A stretch of 64,000 bases of DNA from Luteibacter rhizovicinus DSM 16549 (GTDB lineage Bacteria; Pseudomonadota; Gammaproteobacteria; Xanthomonadales; Rhodanobacteraceae), in NCBI RefSeq assembly GCF_001887595.1, contig NZ_CP017480.1, positions 372,001 through 436,000 of the forward strand. The letters are read 5' to 3'. A program made the position numbers and the translations under genes. Shown piece after piece: positions 7,788 to 18,687 of the stretch. The notes under the pieces were generated by a model that searched no databases, was not told the origin of the DNA, and was given only the letters and a program-made list of their open reading frames with translations. Every line of letters starts with the position of its first letter. The stretch's first letter is position 1.

Positions 7788-8951
7788 TCAGCGCGAGAGC
7801 ATTCCGCCGAAGGTCTGCTTGTCGTTGGCCTTGTCGATTTCGACGCCTTCCAGACCCTGTGAGAGGGTGTGCGCATCGCCGCCCTGCGCAAGCTTGATGC
7901 GCAGGCGCACTTCATTCGAGCTATCGGCGTGACGCAGGGCATCCTCGTAGGAAATCTCGCCAGCGTGGTAAAGCTCCACGAGGCTCTGGTCGAAGGTGCG
8001 CATGCCAAGCTGGTTGGAGTCGCGCATCAGCTCCTTGAGCTTGTGGACTTCGCCCTGGCGGATGTAGTCCTGCGCAAGCGGCGTGCCGAGCAGTACCTCG
8101 ACCGCCACGCGGCGGGCCTTGCCGTCCGGCGTCGGGATGAGCTGTTGGGCAACGATGCCCTTGAGATTGAGCGAGAGGTCCATGAACAGCGCGCTGCGAC
8201 GGTCTTCGGGGAAGAAGTGCAGGATGCGGTCCAGCGCCTGGTTGGCGTTGTTCGCATGCAGCGTACACAGGCACAGGTGGCCGGTTTCGGAGAAGTTGAT
8301 CGCGTGTTCCATCGTCTCGCGCGTACGCACTTCGCCGATCATGATCACGTCGGGTGCCTGGCGCAGCGTGTTCTTGAGCGCGTTTTCCCAGCTGTCGGTA
8401 TCGATGCCGAGCTCGCGCTGGGTGACGATGCAGCCTTCGTGCTTGTGCACGTATTCGATCGGGTCCTCGATCGTGATGATGTGACCCGTAGAATTCTGGT
8501 TGCGGTAGCCGATCATCGATGCCAGTGAGGTGGACTTACCCGTACCGGTACCGCCGACGAAGATGATGATGCCGCGCTTGGTCATCGCCAGCTGCTTGAT
8601 CACCGGCGGCAGGTTGAGTTCTTCCGGGGTCGGGATCTTCGATTCGATCCGGCGCAGGACCATACCGACGCAGTTACGCTGGTAAAAACACGACACACGG
8701 AAACGGCCGACGCCGGAGGCGCTGATGGCGAACTGGCACTCGTGGGTCTTTTCGAACTCCTCGCGCTGCGCCGGAGTCATCACGTTCAGGACCATGTCGC
8801 GCGATTGCTGCGCCGACAGCGGGCTCTGGGTGATCGGGACGATGCGCCCCTGGACCTTCATGGACGGCGCGACGCCGGCAGTGATGAACAGGTCGGATGC
8901 CTGCTTATGCACCATCAGCTTCAGGAAAGAGGTGAAATCGAAGTCGCTCAT
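7788..8951 (-). CDS. pilU: PilU, PilT-like twitching ATPase
   Basis: 387-residue secretion-type hexameric ATPase that assists PilT in pilus retraction at the inner-membrane base. Seen are Walker A GGTGTGKSTS, the Asp box ITIEDPIEYVH, Walker B-region DVIMIGEVR and the His box CLCTLHANNANQALD. It lacks the AIRNLIRE motif found in PilT, having TPLAQDYIRQGE there, and has the longer C-terminal tail of PilU. The start MSDFDFTSF at 8951 is preferred; an upstream ATG at 8966 adds five residues. It follows pilT after 133 bp in the same orientation. Confidence 0.95.
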   Translation of the reverse strand: MSDFDFTSFLKLMVHKQASDLFITAGVAPSMKVQGRIVPITQSPLSAQQSRDMVLNVMTPAQREEFEKTHECQFAISASGVGRFRVSCFYQRNCVGMVLRRIESKIPTPEELNLPPVIKQLAMTKRGIIIFVGGTGTGKSTSLASMIGYRNQNSTGHIITIEDPIEYVHKHEGCIVTQRELGIDTDSWENALKNTLRQAPDVIMIGEVRTRETMEHAINFSETGHLCLCTLHANNANQALDRILHFFPEDRRSALFMDLSLNLKGIVAQQLIPTPDGKARRVAVEVLLGTPLAQDYIRQGEVHKLKELMRDSNQLGMRTFDQSLVELYHAGEISYEDALRHADSSNEVRLRIKLAQGGDAHTLSQGLEGVEIDKANDKQTFGGMLSR

Positions 8952-9084
8952 CGCGTGTGTCCCCATGGCCGGACCGGGCCGGCGCCCCTGGGGCGATCAT
9001 ATACCGCCACGATGGGCCCTGCAGCGACGGCTTTCACGGTCTGCGACCGCCCTGCCCGAAGGCAGGCGCGGCCGGCGGGAGCGC

Positions 9085-10122
9085 TTAGCGGAAGCTTTCC
9101 TTGTTCTTGGCGTACATCAACCCTTCCTGGCGGGTGATCACGCCACGCTTGACCAGATCCAGCAGGTTCTGGTCGAGGGTCTGCATGCCGTACTGCTGGC
9201 CCGTTTGGATCGCCGAGTACATCTGGGCAACCTTGTCCTCGCGGATCAGGTTACGGATCGCCGGGATGCCGGTCATGATCTCGTGGGCGGCGATGCGCCC
9301 ACCGCCGACCTTCTTCAGCAGGGACTGCGAGATGACTGCGCGCAGCGACTCGGACAGCATCGAGCGCACCATCGGCTTTTCGCCAGCCGGAAACACGTCG
9401 ATGATACGGTCGATGGTCTTGGCCGCCGACGAGGTATGCAGTGTGCCGAACACCAGATGACCGGTTTCCGCGGCGGTCAGCGCCAGGCGGATGGTTTCCA
9501 GGTCGCGAAGCTCGCCGACCAGGATGTAGTCCGGATCTTCACGGAGTGCGGAGCGCAGGGCTTCGTTGAAGCCATGGGTGTCGCGGTGGACTTCGCGCTG
9601 GTTGACCAGGCACTTCTGCGAGGTGTGGACGAATTCGATCGGGTCCTCGACGGTGAGCAGATGGCCGTATTCGGTCTTGTTGATGTGGTCGACCATGGCC
9701 GCGAGGGTGGTCGACTTGCCCGAACCGGTCGGCCCCGTGACCAGGATCAGGCCCTGGGGCTGCTCGATCAGCTCACGGAAGATTTTCGGCGCGCCGAGGT
9801 CTTCGAGGGAGAGCACTTCGGACGGAATGGTACGGAACACACCGCCGGCGCCACGATTGTGGTTGAAGGCGTTGACTCGGAAGCGCGCAAGGCCGGGAAT
9901 CTCGAAGGAGAAGTCGGTCTCGAGGAACTCTTCGAAGTCGCGCCGCTGCTTGTCCGACATGATGTCGTAGATCAGCGAATGGACTTGTTTGTGCTCCAGG
10001 GCCGGGATATTGATCCGGCGCACGTCGCCGTCGACGCGGATCATCGGCGGGAGTCCCGCGGAAAGGTGCAGGTCGGAGGCCTTGTTCTTCACGGAGAAGG
10101 CAAGGAGTTCGGCGATATCCAT
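9085..10122 (-). CDS. pilT: PilT, type IV pilus retraction ATPase
   Basis: 345 residues, exactly the usual PilT length. The N-terminal PAS-like domain begins MDIAELLAFSVKNKASDLHL. The ATPase core has Walker A TGPTGSGKSTT, the Asp box LTVEDPIEFVH, DYILVGELRD and the His box FGTLHTSSAAKTIDRI. The retraction signature AIRNLIRE is intact. It powers pilin depolymerisation for twitching and phage or DNA uptake. It is divergent from proC with a shared 116-bp promoter region, as in Pseudomonas. Confidence 0.97.
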   Translation of the reverse strand: MDIAELLAFSVKNKASDLHLSAGLPPMIRVDGDVRRINIPALEHKQVHSLIYDIMSDKQRRDFEEFLETDFSFEIPGLARFRVNAFNHNRGAGGVFRTIPSEVLSLEDLGAPKIFRELIEQPQGLILVTGPTGSGKSTTLAAMVDHINKTEYGHLLTVEDPIEFVHTSQKCLVNQREVHRDTHGFNEALRSALREDPDYILVGELRDLETIRLALTAAETGHLVFGTLHTSSAAKTIDRIIDVFPAGEKPMVRSMLSESLRAVISQSLLKKVGGGRIAAHEIMTGIPAIRNLIREDKVAQMYSAIQTGQQYGMQTLDQNLLDLVKRGVITRQEGLMYAKNKESFR

Positions 10123-10238
10123 TTGGGTCCCCTATCTTTGTGGGCATAGGTAAACACGCCCGGGGGTCGGCGGCAAGGCACGGCACCATATATGCTTCGA
10201 TGACTGTGAAAGACGTCGCGTATGGAGCGGACACCCCC

Positions 10239-11063
10239 ATGAATCGGATCGCCTTTATCGGCGGCGGCAACATGGCCACGGCGCTGATCGCCGGCATGAT
10301 CCGCCACGGCGCCCAGCCAGGCGGTATCGCCGTGGCCGAACCACGCGCCGAGGCCCTGCAGGAGCTCTCGCGCGAGTACGGCGTGGCGACCTATACCAAC
10401 AACCTCGATGCCGCCGAAGGCGCCGCCATCCTCGTCCTGGCGGTCAAACCGCAGATGATGGCCGACGTTTGCCGGACCCTGCGCCCCGTGGTGCAGAAGT
10501 ACCGGCCGGTGATCATCTCGATCGCCGCGGGCATCCGCATAGCGCAGATCGAGCGCTGGTTGGACGGCGCCCTGCCCGTGGTCCGCTGCATGCCCAATAC
10601 CCCGGCCATGATCGGCGCCGGAGCGACCGCCCTGTTCGCCAATGGCCGGGTCAGCGCGCCCCAGCGGGCCGAGGCCCAGCACGTGCTCGACGCCGCCGGC
10701 CTGACCGTGTGGGTGCCCGAGGAAGACCAGCTCGATACGGTGACCGCCCTCTCCGGAAGCGGCCCTGCCTACTTCTTCCTGATGGTCGAAGCCCTCGAAA
10801 ATGCAGCATTTTCTCAGGGCCTTTCCCGCGAAACCGCACGCGCGCTGGCGGCACAAACGGCCCTCGGTGCAGGCCGTATGCTGATCGAAAGCGGTGAAAG
10901 CGCCGCCACACTGCGTCAGAGGGTCACTTCGCCGAAAGGGACCACTCAGGCGGCGTTGGACAGCTTTCGCAACGACCACTTCAATGCCATCGTGGCTCGC
11001 GCCGTCGATGCGGCACGCCGCCGCGGCTTTGACCTTTCCGAAGACATGGAATCGAACACGTGA
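10239..11063 (+). CDS. proC: Pyrroline-5-carboxylate reductase
   Basis: 274 residues; it reduces pyrroline-5-carboxylate to proline using NAD(P)H. The N-terminal Rossmann loop is IAFIGGGNMATALIAGM. The core contains MPNTPAMIGAGATAL and SGSGPAYFFLMVEAL, and the C-terminal helical domain has TSPKGTTQAAL. The ATG at 10239 lies behind GGAGCGG; the reading frame stays open upstream but has no conserved sequence. The stop overlaps the next gene (GTGA). Confidence 0.95.
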   Translation: MNRIAFIGGGNMATALIAGMIRHGAQPGGIAVAEPRAEALQELSREYGVATYTNNLDAAEGAAILVLAVKPQMMADVCRTLRPVVQKYRPVIISIAAGIRIAQIERWLDGALPVVRCMPNTPAMIGAGATALFANGRVSAPQRAEAQHVLDAAGLTVWVPEEDQLDTVTALSGSGPAYFFLMVEALENAAFSQGLSRETARALAAQTALGAGRMLIESGESAATLRQRVTSPKGTTQAALDSFRNDHFNAIVARAVDAARRRGFDLSEDMESNT

Positions 11064-11638
11064 ACTACCTGACCAACGCGGGCTCCCTGATACTGGATTT
11101 CATTTTTGGGGCCCTCGTCACCCTTTTCGTACTGCGCCTGCTGGCCGAGGCTTTCCGCGCGGACTTCAACAATCCGATCTGCCAGTTCCTCTACCGCTTC
11201 ACCAACCCGATCCTGCGCCCGGTCCGCAAGGTGCTGCCCAGCGTGCGCCGGGTGAACACCGGCGCGCTGCTGGTCGTCTTCCTGCTGGAATGCGTGAAGT
11301 GGCTGCTGATCGTGGCCATGGCCGGCATCCTGCCGAACGTGGTCGGTCTGGTCATCGTCAGCCTCGGCGAGACCCTCGACTTCTTCCTGCTCACCTGGGT
11401 CGTGCTGGTCTTTGTCTGGTCGCTGATGAGCATGCTCTCGACCGACCGCTACCATCCCGTGGCACGTCTGGTCACCAGCCTGGCCGATCCGCTGGTGCGT
11501 CCCCTGCGTGGCCGCATGACCCTCGGCGGACTGGATTTCTCGCCGACGGTGGTCATCCTCGGGTTGATCCTGGCCCGCATGCTGATCGCCGCACCGATCA
11601 AGGACTGGGGCGTGGCGATGATGATGGGCGGGCTGTAA
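11060..11638 (+). CDS. yggT: YggT family membrane protein
   Basis: 192 residues with two YggT repeats, each with paired hydrophobic helices around a conserved segment (FTNPILRPVRKVLP at about residues 48-61 and SLADPLVRPLRGRM at about 140-153). YggT proteins are inner-membrane proteins linked to osmotic shock or cell-envelope tasks; the exact role is unknown. It starts with GTG overlapping the proC stop, the usual proC-yggT arrangement. Two REP elements follow. Confidence 0.93.
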   Translation: MNYLTNAGSLILDFIFGALVTLFVLRLLAEAFRADFNNPICQFLYRFTNPILRPVRKVLPSVRRVNTGALLVVFLLECVKWLLIVAMAGILPNVVGLVIVSLGETLDFFLLTWVVLVFVWSLMSMLSTDRYHPVARLVTSLADPLVRPLRGRMTLGGLDFSPTVVILGLILARMLIAAPIKDWGVAMMMGGL

Positions 11639-11649
11639 CAGCCTTCCTC

Positions 11650-11746
11650 GTGGGAGCTGCACTTGTGGGAGCCGATTCATCGGCGATCCCGCGGCAGCGG
11701 GCCAGGGTGAGGCAAGCTCCCTATCGCCGCTGAAGCGGCTCCCACA
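11650..11746. repeat. REPIN-like pair of inverted REP elements
   Basis: A truncated copy (GTGGGAGCTGC, from 11650) and a full copy (GTGGGAGCCGATTCATCGGC, 11665-11684) are followed about 40 bp later by an inverted copy of the second variant (GCCGCTGAAGCGGCTCCCAC, 11726-11745). Together they can fold into a long cruciform. They lie between convergent yggT and relA. Confidence 0.85.
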
Positions 11747-11798
11747 AAGAGCCGCCTCCTGTGCGTGGCTTACCTGTTACCTGCCACCGGGGCGGCTG

Positions 11799-13904
11799 TT
11801 ACCGGCCGCCGAGGCGGCGGGCGTCGGTCACGTTCGGCAATGCGCCCAGCCGTCCCAGCACCATCGACAGCTGCTCGTAGTCCTTCACCCGCAAGGTGAA
11901 CCGCATCTCCACCTCGCCGGTCTTCACGTGCACGCGGCTGGACGAGGCGACGATATGCGGCCCGGTATTGCTGATCGTGGTCGCCACGTCCTTCTGCAGT
12001 CCCTTGCGGTCGTAGCCGCGGAGCTCGATGTCGATCTCGTAGTTCTGCACCTCGACCCTGCCCCAGCTCACGTCGATCACCCGTTCGGGGTTCTTTCGCG
12101 CAAGACGTGACAGGCTGGCGCAGTCGGCCCGATGGACGGACACGCCACGCCCACGGGTAATGAACCCACGCACTGGATCGCCGGGCAGCGGCTGGCAGCA
12201 GCGCGCCAGCGTGGTCAGCAGGTTGCCGACACCCTCGATGGAAAGCGCGCCACGGTCATGCTGTGCGGCGCGCGAGGCGACGGGGTTACCGGACTGGGTG
12301 ATCTCGTGCTCGACCGGTTCCTGCAGCGAGCGCGCAATCTGACCCAGCGAGACTTCGCCCAGCGCGATAGTGACGAAAAGCTCTTCGACGCCCTTGAGGC
12401 GGAAGTGCGTGGCCAGCTTGGCCAGGTCGACATCATCCAGCGCCAGCTTGCGCAGTTCCTTCTCGAGCGCCGCCTTGCCAGCCACAATGTTGGCATCGTG
12501 CGCGGTGCGCCGGAACCAGGCCCGGACCTTCTCCTTCGCACGCGAAGTGTTGAGGTAGCCGTGGTGCGAGGAGAGCCAGTCACGGCTCGGCTCGGAACTC
12601 TTCGTGGTGAGGATCTCGATGGTGTCGCCACTACGCGGCTGCGTGGTCAGCGGCACGATGCGGCCGTTGACCTTGGCGCCGCGGCAGCGATGCCCGACCT
12701 CGGTGTGGATGTGGTACGCGAAGTCGAGCACGGTGGCGCCGCGCGGCATGTCGATCACTTCGCCCTTGGGCGAGAGCACGTACACGCGATCTTCCATCAG
12801 CTCGGTTTCAAAACCGGCCGCGAGCTCCGCTTCGTCCTCGCCGCGCGGCTCGAGCAGCTTGCGCATCCAGGCGATCTTCGCCTCGAACTCCGCATCGGCA
12901 CCGCCGCCTTCCTTGTAGCGCCAGTGCGCGGCCACGCCGAGTTCGTTGGCGCGATGCATCTCGTGCGTGCGGATCTGTACTTCGAGCGTTTTCCCCGCCG
13001 GGCCCATCACCGCCGTGTGCAGCGAGCGATACCCGTTGCCCTTCGGCCGCGCCACGTAATCGTCGAACTCGCCGGGCAGATGCGGCCACAGGCTGTGCAC
13101 GAGGCCGAGTGCGGCGTAGCAGTCGGCCACGCTGTCGACGAGGATGCGCACGGCACGGATGTCGTAGAGGTCGGAGAACTCCAACCCCTTTTTCTTCATC
13201 TTCTTCCAGATGGAAAAGATGTGCTTGGGCCGGCCAGCCAGCTCAGCGTGCACACCCGCGCCTTCCAGCGTGCTGCGCAACGTGGCCAGGCTCGAGGCGA
13301 TGAAGGTCTCGCGATCCACGCGGCGTTCGTCGAGCAGCCGCGCGATACGCCGATAGGTATCGGGTTCGAGATAACGGAAGGCGAGGTCTTCCAGCTCCCA
13401 CTTGAGCTGCCAGATGCCGAGTCGGTTGGCCAGCGGCGCATGGATATCGGAGGTGAGCTGGGCAAGCTCGCGGCGCTCGTGGTCCGGCAGGGCCATCGCC
13501 GTGCGCATCGCCGCCAGCTGCCGGGCCAGCAGCACGAAGACCACGCGCAGGTCGCGGATGATCGCCAGCAGGAGACGCCGCAACCCTTCGGCGCCTCCCA
13601 CCGGACCGCGCTGGGCATGCAGCGCCCAGACCTTCTCGGCTTCGCCCTGCCCGTCGATCAGGCGACGTAGCGACGCCGGCCAGGTTTTCGCTGCCTCGTC
13701 GGCAGCGCCCGGCAAGCCGTTGAGCAGCGAGAACCACAGGGCCGACGCGCAGGTTTCGTCGTCGCAGCCGAGCAGGCGCAGCAACTCGATGACGGTTTCC
13801 GCTTCGGCGCGCGCCGCCACGGGCAACAAGGCGCAGGCCTCGCGCGCACGCTGGGTCAACGGCATCGCCGTTGCCTTGACGTCGGGGGAACGCTGCTCGC
13901 TCAT
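11799..13904 (-). CDS. relA: RelA-type (p)ppGpp synthetase
   Basis: About 701 residues; makes (p)ppGpp from ATP and GTP/GDP in the stringent response. The N-terminal region lacks the HD-hydrolase His-Asp motif, so it should not degrade ppGpp. The synthetase domain has YDIRAVRILVD, then EFDDY, the EXDD motif of monofunctional RelA (bifunctional enzymes have RXKD), and GNGYRSLHTAVMG. TGS follows (GEVIDMPRGATVLDFAYHIH), with a C-terminal ACT domain. GAAGGA precedes the ATG at 13904. An ATG at 13931, overlapping the hrpA stop, is the alternative and would add nine residues. Translational coupling to hrpA is likely. Confidence 0.93.
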   Translation of the reverse strand: MSEQRSPDVKATAMPLTQRAREACALLPVAARAEAETVIELLRLLGCDDETCASALWFSLLNGLPGAADEAAKTWPASLRRLIDGQGEAEKVWALHAQRGPVGGAEGLRRLLLAIIRDLRVVFVLLARQLAAMRTAMALPDHERRELAQLTSDIHAPLANRLGIWQLKWELEDLAFRYLEPDTYRRIARLLDERRVDRETFIASSLATLRSTLEGAGVHAELAGRPKHIFSIWKKMKKKGLEFSDLYDIRAVRILVDSVADCYAALGLVHSLWPHLPGEFDDYVARPKGNGYRSLHTAVMGPAGKTLEVQIRTHEMHRANELGVAAHWRYKEGGGADAEFEAKIAWMRKLLEPRGEDEAELAAGFETELMEDRVYVLSPKGEVIDMPRGATVLDFAYHIHTEVGHRCRGAKVNGRIVPLTTQPRSGDTIEILTTKSSEPSRDWLSSHHGYLNTSRAKEKVRAWFRRTAHDANIVAGKAALEKELRKLALDDVDLAKLATHFRLKGVEELFVTIALGEVSLGQIARSLQEPVEHEITQSGNPVASRAAQHDRGALSIEGVGNLLTTLARCCQPLPGDPVRGFITRGRGVSVHRADCASLSRLARKNPERVIDVSWGRVEVQNYEIDIELRGYDRKGLQKDVATTISNTGPHIVASSSRVHVKTGEVEMRFTLRVKDYEQLSMVLGRLGALPNVTDARRLGGR

Positions 13905-13927
13905 CGTCGCGTCGTCCTTCCGGGTGG

Positions 13928-16900
13928 TCATCGTTGCGCGGCCTGGGCCACTTCCAACGCGCGGGCAAGACGTTTGGCCGACACGGGTTCGGCGGTCTTC
14001 AGCTCCTGCGCGAACAGCGATACGCGCCATTCCTCGAGCAACCAGCGCAGTTCGCTCCAGACCACCGCATCCAGGGCGGTACCCCCCGCATTGAGCAATG
14101 CGCGCCAGTAAGGCAGCACCTGCAGCATACGCGACTGGTCGCGCGCGGGGTCCTGCCGGAGGCGTTCTCCGCGAAGGCGCATGGCCTTGAGGTAGCGCGG
14201 CAGGTGGCCCAGGCGCGCGGTCGGCAGTTCGCGCAGGAAACCGGGCTGAAGCAGGCCGGCCAGCTGTTCGCGCAAGTCGTCGTAGCTGGCTTTGGCAAAG
14301 CCCATCAGAGGCGGATCCATCCACGGCTTCAGTTCGGCCTGGGCCTCGATGATCGGCTCGGCGAGCTTCTGCCGGGCCATGGCGGCGCCGAACAGTTCGC
14401 GCCCGAGCTGTACGTGCAACGCCTCGAACTCGCCCTGGGTCCGCGCATCCAGGCGGCGATCAGCGATCAGGTCGCCGAAGCCGCCCTCGACCAGATCCTC
14501 GCGCAGACCCTCGACGCTGCCCATCGGCGCGTACTTGAGCGACAGCGCGTTGGCGATCGGCAGCTGGCGTCGTGCGCGCTTGAACTCGGGGGCCAGCGCC
14601 TGGCGGATCAACCGCTCCACGCCGCCCACGTGCGCCTCGGCCGCTTCGTCGGCGCGTTCGAAGACGCGCAGGGCGACTGCCTCGCCCAGGTCGACGAGCG
14701 CGGGATATGCGGTCAGGCCACCCTCGGAGCGGACCTCCCTGGGGATCGATTCGAAGTCCCAGGCGACGATGTCTTCGCGCGTGAGCTCGACGTCCGTCTT
14801 GCGTGAGAACGCTTCACGGGCCTTGCCTTCCCAGTCGGCACGGATGGCTGCCAGATCTCGCCCTTCCGCGAGCGTCCGGCCGTTTTCGTCATGAATGCGG
14901 TAGCGCATGAGCAGATGCGACGGCAATTCCGCGCCCGCGAAGGCCGCCGGATCGACATCGACACCGGTCGTGCGTTTGAGGAAACGCGCCAGCGCCTTCG
15001 CCAGCGGCTCATCACGAGGCGCCTCCGCCTCGGCGAACGCGCGAGCGAAGTCGGGTGCGGGAACGAAGTTGCGACGCAAGACCTTGGGCAAGGCGCGAAT
15101 CAGCTCGGCAACCTTGTCGACCACGAGGCCACCGACCAGCCACTCGCCCCGCGCGATTGGCAGCGCGTTGAGGAAGGCCAGTGGGACCTGGATGGTGACG
15201 CCGTCGGCCGGATCGCCCGGGACGAAACGATATTCCAGCCGGTAGCGATGCTGGTCGATATCGAGCGACGCTGGAAAGGCCTTGGGATCGAGACCGGTGC
15301 CGCTGTCCATGACATCGGCAAGCGTCCAGCGCAGCGCAGCCTGCTCGCCGGGCGACGCCTTGCGGAACCACGCGTCGAGCCCCCGCACATCGGCGATCTC
15401 CTCGGGCAGTTTGCCCTCGAAGAACGCGGATAGTTCCTCATCCGAACGCAGCAAGCCGGCACGACGTTGCTTGGCCTCGATGTCGTGGGCCTGCTCGAGC
15501 ACGCGCGCGTTGGCGCGGACGAAATCGGCGCGACTGTCGATGTCGGCACGGACCAGCGCCTCGCGCACGAAGATGTCGTGAGCCAGTCGCGGATCCTGCT
15601 TGTGGAACGTGACCGGGCGACGTTCGACCAGCACCAGCCCGAACAGGGTGACCTGCTCATAGGCGATCACCGTGCCGCGCTTGCGCGACCAATGCGCGTC
15701 ACGCGCCGTGGCGCGCACGAGATGACTGGCCTGCGATTCGATCCACGCAGGATCGACGCGGGCGCACATCATCGCCCACACGCGCCCGCCGATATCGATG
15801 ATCTGCCCGGCAAAGAGCCAGGCCGGTGGCGCTTTCGCCAGCGCGGAACCGGGGAAGACCTGGAAGCGACGCTCGCGTGTGCCGCGGAAAACACCCTTTT
15901 CGTCCTTGTGGCCGACCTGGGTCGGCAGGCCGGCGAGCACGCTGCGATGGATCGCTTCGAACTGGGCGTCACCTTCCAGCGCGGCTGCCGGAGGCGGGGC
16001 CTTGCTGCCCCAATCCAGTTCACGCGTGACCAGGACCAGCTGACGGTGCAGCTCGCGCCACTCGCGCATGCGCATGAAGCTGAGGAAATGCCGCGAGCAC
16101 CAGTCGCGCAGCTTGGACGAGGTGAGTTCCTCGGCCGCTTCGCCGTGCGCGCGCCACAGGTTCAATACGCCGATGAAATCCGACTTGGGATCGGCGAACT
16201 GCGCATGGGCCGCATCGGCCTGCCCGCGAGCCTCCGGCGGACGCTCACGCGGATCCTGGATGCTCATGAACGCGACGATGGTCAGCAGTTCGGAGAGGCC
16301 ACCCAGCCGCCGTGCCTCCACCAGCATGCGCGCCAGCTGCACGTCGATCGGCAAGCGGGCGACGGTGCGACCGATCGGTGTCAGGCGCTGGGTGTCGTCG
16401 ATCGCGCCGATCTCGGCGAGACGGCGATACCCGTCCGCGACGACGCGCGGATCCGGGGCTTCCAGGAAGGGGAAGTCATCCACGTCGCCCAGGTCCAGTG
16501 CGAGCATGCGCAGGATGACGTTGGCGAGCGAGGACCTCAGCAACTCCGGATCGGTGAAAGCCGGGCGCAGGTTGAAATCCGCTTCGTCATAAAGCCTGTA
16601 ACAAATACCCGGACCGATACGGCCGCAACGGCCCTTGCGCTGGTTGGCCGCCGCCTGCGAGATCGGCTCGATGTGAAGGCGCTCCAGCTGGCTGCGCTGG
16701 CTGTAACGCTTCACGCGCGCCGTGCCGGGATCGATCACATAGCGGATGCGCGGCACCGTGAGGGAGGTCTCGGCGACGTTGGTGGCCAACACGATGCGGC
16801 GCTTCGTCCCCGGCTTGAACACGCGGTCCTGCTCGTTGGCCGAGAGCCGTGCGTAGAGCGCCAGCACCTCGGTTTCCCGGTATTGCTTGCGCGAAAGAAG

Positions 16901-17830
16901 AAGGTGGGTATCGCGGATCTCACGCTCGCCGGGCAGGAACACCAGGACATCGCCGCGCGGGTCTTCGCGCGTGATCTCGTCCATGGCGTCGGCGATCATC
17001 TGGGCGACATTACCCTCGCCACGCTCGCCCGGCGGGCGATAGCGCGTTTCGACCGGGTAGGTACGACCTTCCACCTCGACCACGGGCGCATCGCCAAAAT
17101 GAGCGGCGAAGCGTTCGGTGTCGATCGTCGCCGAGGTGACGATGATTTTCAGCTCAGGCCGGCGTTGGGCGAGGCGCTTGAGGTAGCCGAGCAGGAAATC
17201 GATGTTGAGGCTGCGCTCGTGCGCTTCGTCGATGATGATCGTGTCGTAGGCCGACAACCAGGGATCGGACTGGGTTTCGGCCAGCAGGATGCCGTCGGTC
17301 ATGAACTTGACCAGGGCCTGGTCCGAGACCTTTTCGGTAAAGCGGACCTGGAAGCCGACCTTGTCGCCCAGCGGGGTGCCCAGTTCCTCCGCCACACGGG
17401 TCGCCACCGAGCGCGCGGCGAGCCGTCGGGGCTGGGTGCAGCCGATCAGGCCGGCCTCGCCACGACCGGCGGCCAGGCACAGCTTGGGCAGCTGCGTGGT
17501 CTTGCCCGAGCCCGTCTCGCCGGCGAGCACCACCACCTGGTTCTCGCGAATCAGCTTGATGATGTCCTCGGCCCGCGCGGCGATCGGCAGCGACGCGTCC
17601 ACGGTGATGGGCGGCTTGGACGCCGCACGGGCCGCGCGACGGGCCACCGAGACAGCGATGTCCTTGCCGAGCGCGTCGATCTTCGCCGCGTCCGGCTTGC
17701 GCGACAGCGCGCGCCAGCGACCGGACAGGCGGCCGAAATCGCGGCTGGTGACCTGGCCGAGCGCCTCGCGCAGCTCACGCAGGCGCGGATCCGGGGCGGG
17801 GTGTCGTGTGGGGCTGGTCGAGGTACTCAT
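13928..17830 (-). CDS. hrpA: ATP-dependent RNA helicase HrpA
   Basis: 1300-residue DEAH-box helicase, the usual HrpA length; in E. coli it acts on mRNA and in ribosome rescue. Motif I is [15 protein letters not shown], motif II is [11 protein letters not shown], motif III is SATIDTERF and motif VI is [12 protein letters not shown]. These are followed by the helicase-associated and OB-fold domains and a long HrpA-specific C-terminal region. It is the first gene of a two-gene unit with relA. Confidence 0.96.
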   Translation of the reverse strand: MSTSTSPTRHPAPDPRLRELREALGQVTSRDFGRLSGRWRALSRKPDAAKIDALGKDIAVSVARRAARAASKPPITVDASLPIAARAEDIIKLIRENQVVVLAGETGSGKTTQLPKLCLAAGRGEAGLIGCTQPRRLAARSVATRVAEELGTPLGDKVGFQVRFTEKVSDQALVKFMTDGILLAETQSDPWLSAYDTIIIDEAHERSLNIDFLLGYLKRLAQRRPELKIIVTSATIDTERFAAHFGDAPVVEVEGRTYPVETRYRPPGERGEGNVAQMIADAMDEITREDPRGDVLVFLPGEREIRDTHLLLSRKQYRETEVLALYARLSANEQDRVFKPGTKRRIVLATNVAETSLTVPRIRYVIDPGTARVKRYSQRSQLERLHIEPISQAAANQRKGRCGRIGPGICYRLYDEADFNLRPAFTDPELLRSSLANVILRMLALDLGDVDDFPFLEAPDPRVVADGYRRLAEIGAIDDTQRLTPIGRTVARLPIDVQLARMLVEARRLGGLSELLTIVAFMSIQDPRERPPEARGQADAAHAQFADPKSDFIGVLNLWRAHGEAAEELTSSKLRDWCSRHFLSFMRMREWRELHRQLVLVTRELDWGSKAPPPAAALEGDAQFEAIHRSVLAGLPTQVGHKDEKGVFRGTRERRFQVFPGSALAKAPPAWLFAGQIIDIGGRVWAMMCARVDPAWIESQASHLVRATARDAHWSRKRGTVIAYEQVTLFGLVLVERRPVTFHKQDPRLAHDIFVREALVRADIDSRADFVRANARVLEQAHDIEAKQRRAGLLRSDEELSAFFEGKLPEEIADVRGLDAWFRKASPGEQAALRWTLADVMDSGTGLDPKAFPASLDIDQHRYRLEYRFVPGDPADGVTIQVPLAFLNALPIARGEWLVGGLVVDKVAELIRALPKVLRRNFVPAPDFARAFAEAEAPRDEPLAKALARFLKRTTGVDVDPAAFAGAELPSHLLMRYRIHDENGRTLAEGRDLAAIRADWEGKAREAFSRKTDVELTREDIVAWDFESIPREVRSEGGLTAYPALVDLGEAVALRVFERADEAAEAHVGGVERLIRQALAPEFKRARRQLPIANALSLKYAPMGSVEGLREDLVEGGFGDLIADRRLDARTQGEFEALHVQLGRELFGAAMARQKLAEPIIEAQAELKPWMDPPLMGFAKASYDDLREQLAGLLQPGFLRELPTARLGHLPRYLKAMRLRGERLRQDPARDQSRMLQVLPYWRALLNAGGTALDAVVWSELRWLLEEWRVSLFAQELKTAEPVSAKRLARALEVAQAAQR

Positions 17831-17947
17831 GGGAACGCCAATAATAGCGTGCGTCTATCGACGGCATCGGAACGTTTCATTTCACGTGCACCGTGCCGCC
17901 CGTTAAGATTTCGCTTGAAGCAAGAAAAAACCAAGGAGAGTCGCACC

Positions 17948-18415
17948 ATGGCCATCGATATCGGTATTGCCAAGAAAGACCGGGAAGCGGTCGCGAAGCA
18001 CCTGTCCAAGCTCCTCGCGGACACGTATTCGCTCTACCTGAAGACGCATAATTTCCATTGGAACGTGACGGGCCCGCAATTCAACAGCCTGCACGGCATG
18101 TTCGAGGTGCAGTACAACGCCCTCTGGCTGGCCGCCGACGAAGTCGCCGAGCGCATCCGCATCCTCGACGTGTTCGCGCCGGGCTCGTACAGCCAGTTCG
18201 GCAAGCTGACCTCGATCAAGGAAGAAGCCGGCGTGCCGGAGTGGAAGGATATGGTGGCCCAGCTGGTCGAAGGCCATGAAATCGCCGCCGCCACGGCCCG
18301 CGACACCATCAAGGGTGCCGAGGCCGCCGGTGACGAAGGCACCGCCGACATGGTCACCGGTCGCCTCAAGGACCACGAGAAGACCGCCTGGATGCTCCGC
18401 TCGCTGCTGAAGTAA
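17948..18415 (+). CDS. dps: Dps-family mini-ferritin
   Basis: 155 residues, forming a dodecameric ferritin-like cage that oxidises and stores iron and protects DNA under stress. The intersubunit ferroxidase site is visible: [12 protein letters not shown], then the LHGMFEVQY helix and [13 protein letters not shown]. There is no long Lys-rich N-terminal tail, so strong DNA binding is uncertain. The start is set by AAGGAG eight bases before the ATG. It is divergent from hrpA (117 bp apart). REP elements follow the stop. Confidence 0.94.
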   Translation: MAIDIGIAKKDREAVAKHLSKLLADTYSLYLKTHNFHWNVTGPQFNSLHGMFEVQYNALWLAADEVAERIRILDVFAPGSYSQFGKLTSIKEEAGVPEWKDMVAQLVEGHEIAAATARDTIKGAEAAGDEGTADMVTGRLKDHEKTAWMLRSLLK

Positions 18416-18430
18416 GAGCCTCATGCTCTC

Positions 18431-18514
18431 TGTAGGAGCCGATTCATCGGCGAATCGGGTGCTCGCCGCACCCTGGCCCGCTGCCGCGGGATCGCCGATG
18501 AATCGGCTCCTACA
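18431..18514. repeat. REPIN: two inverted REP elements
   Basis: TGTAGGAGCCGATTCATCGG at 18431-18450 and its inverted copy at 18495-18514 are separated by about 44 bp that includes GCTGCCGCGGGATC. The pair folds back over 84 bp, the typical REPIN layout. It lies between dps and the glucan synthase gene. Confidence 0.9.
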
Positions 18515-18687
18515 GGGGCTGGCCGAGCCGGTAATGTGAGATCACACGGCCCCGTGACGCCCCCACTCTCTGAGTTCCCCCTGACCGGCCATGCTGCAAT
18601 GCGTTGAGCCTGTCCCCCGCGTTCGTTAAGCTCCCCCGGTTACCTCACTTGATGCCACTTGGGGGCCGACCGGTCCGGGGATTGTTT

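Noticed and set aside
12132..13670. 512-codon plus-strand frame opposite relA
   Set aside because: Antisense shadow of a conserved RelA coding region.
15467..17947. Long plus-strand frame upstream of and continuous with dps
   Set aside because: The upstream part is antisense to hrpA. Only the last 155 codons, after an AAGGAG and ATG at 17948, show Dps similarity.
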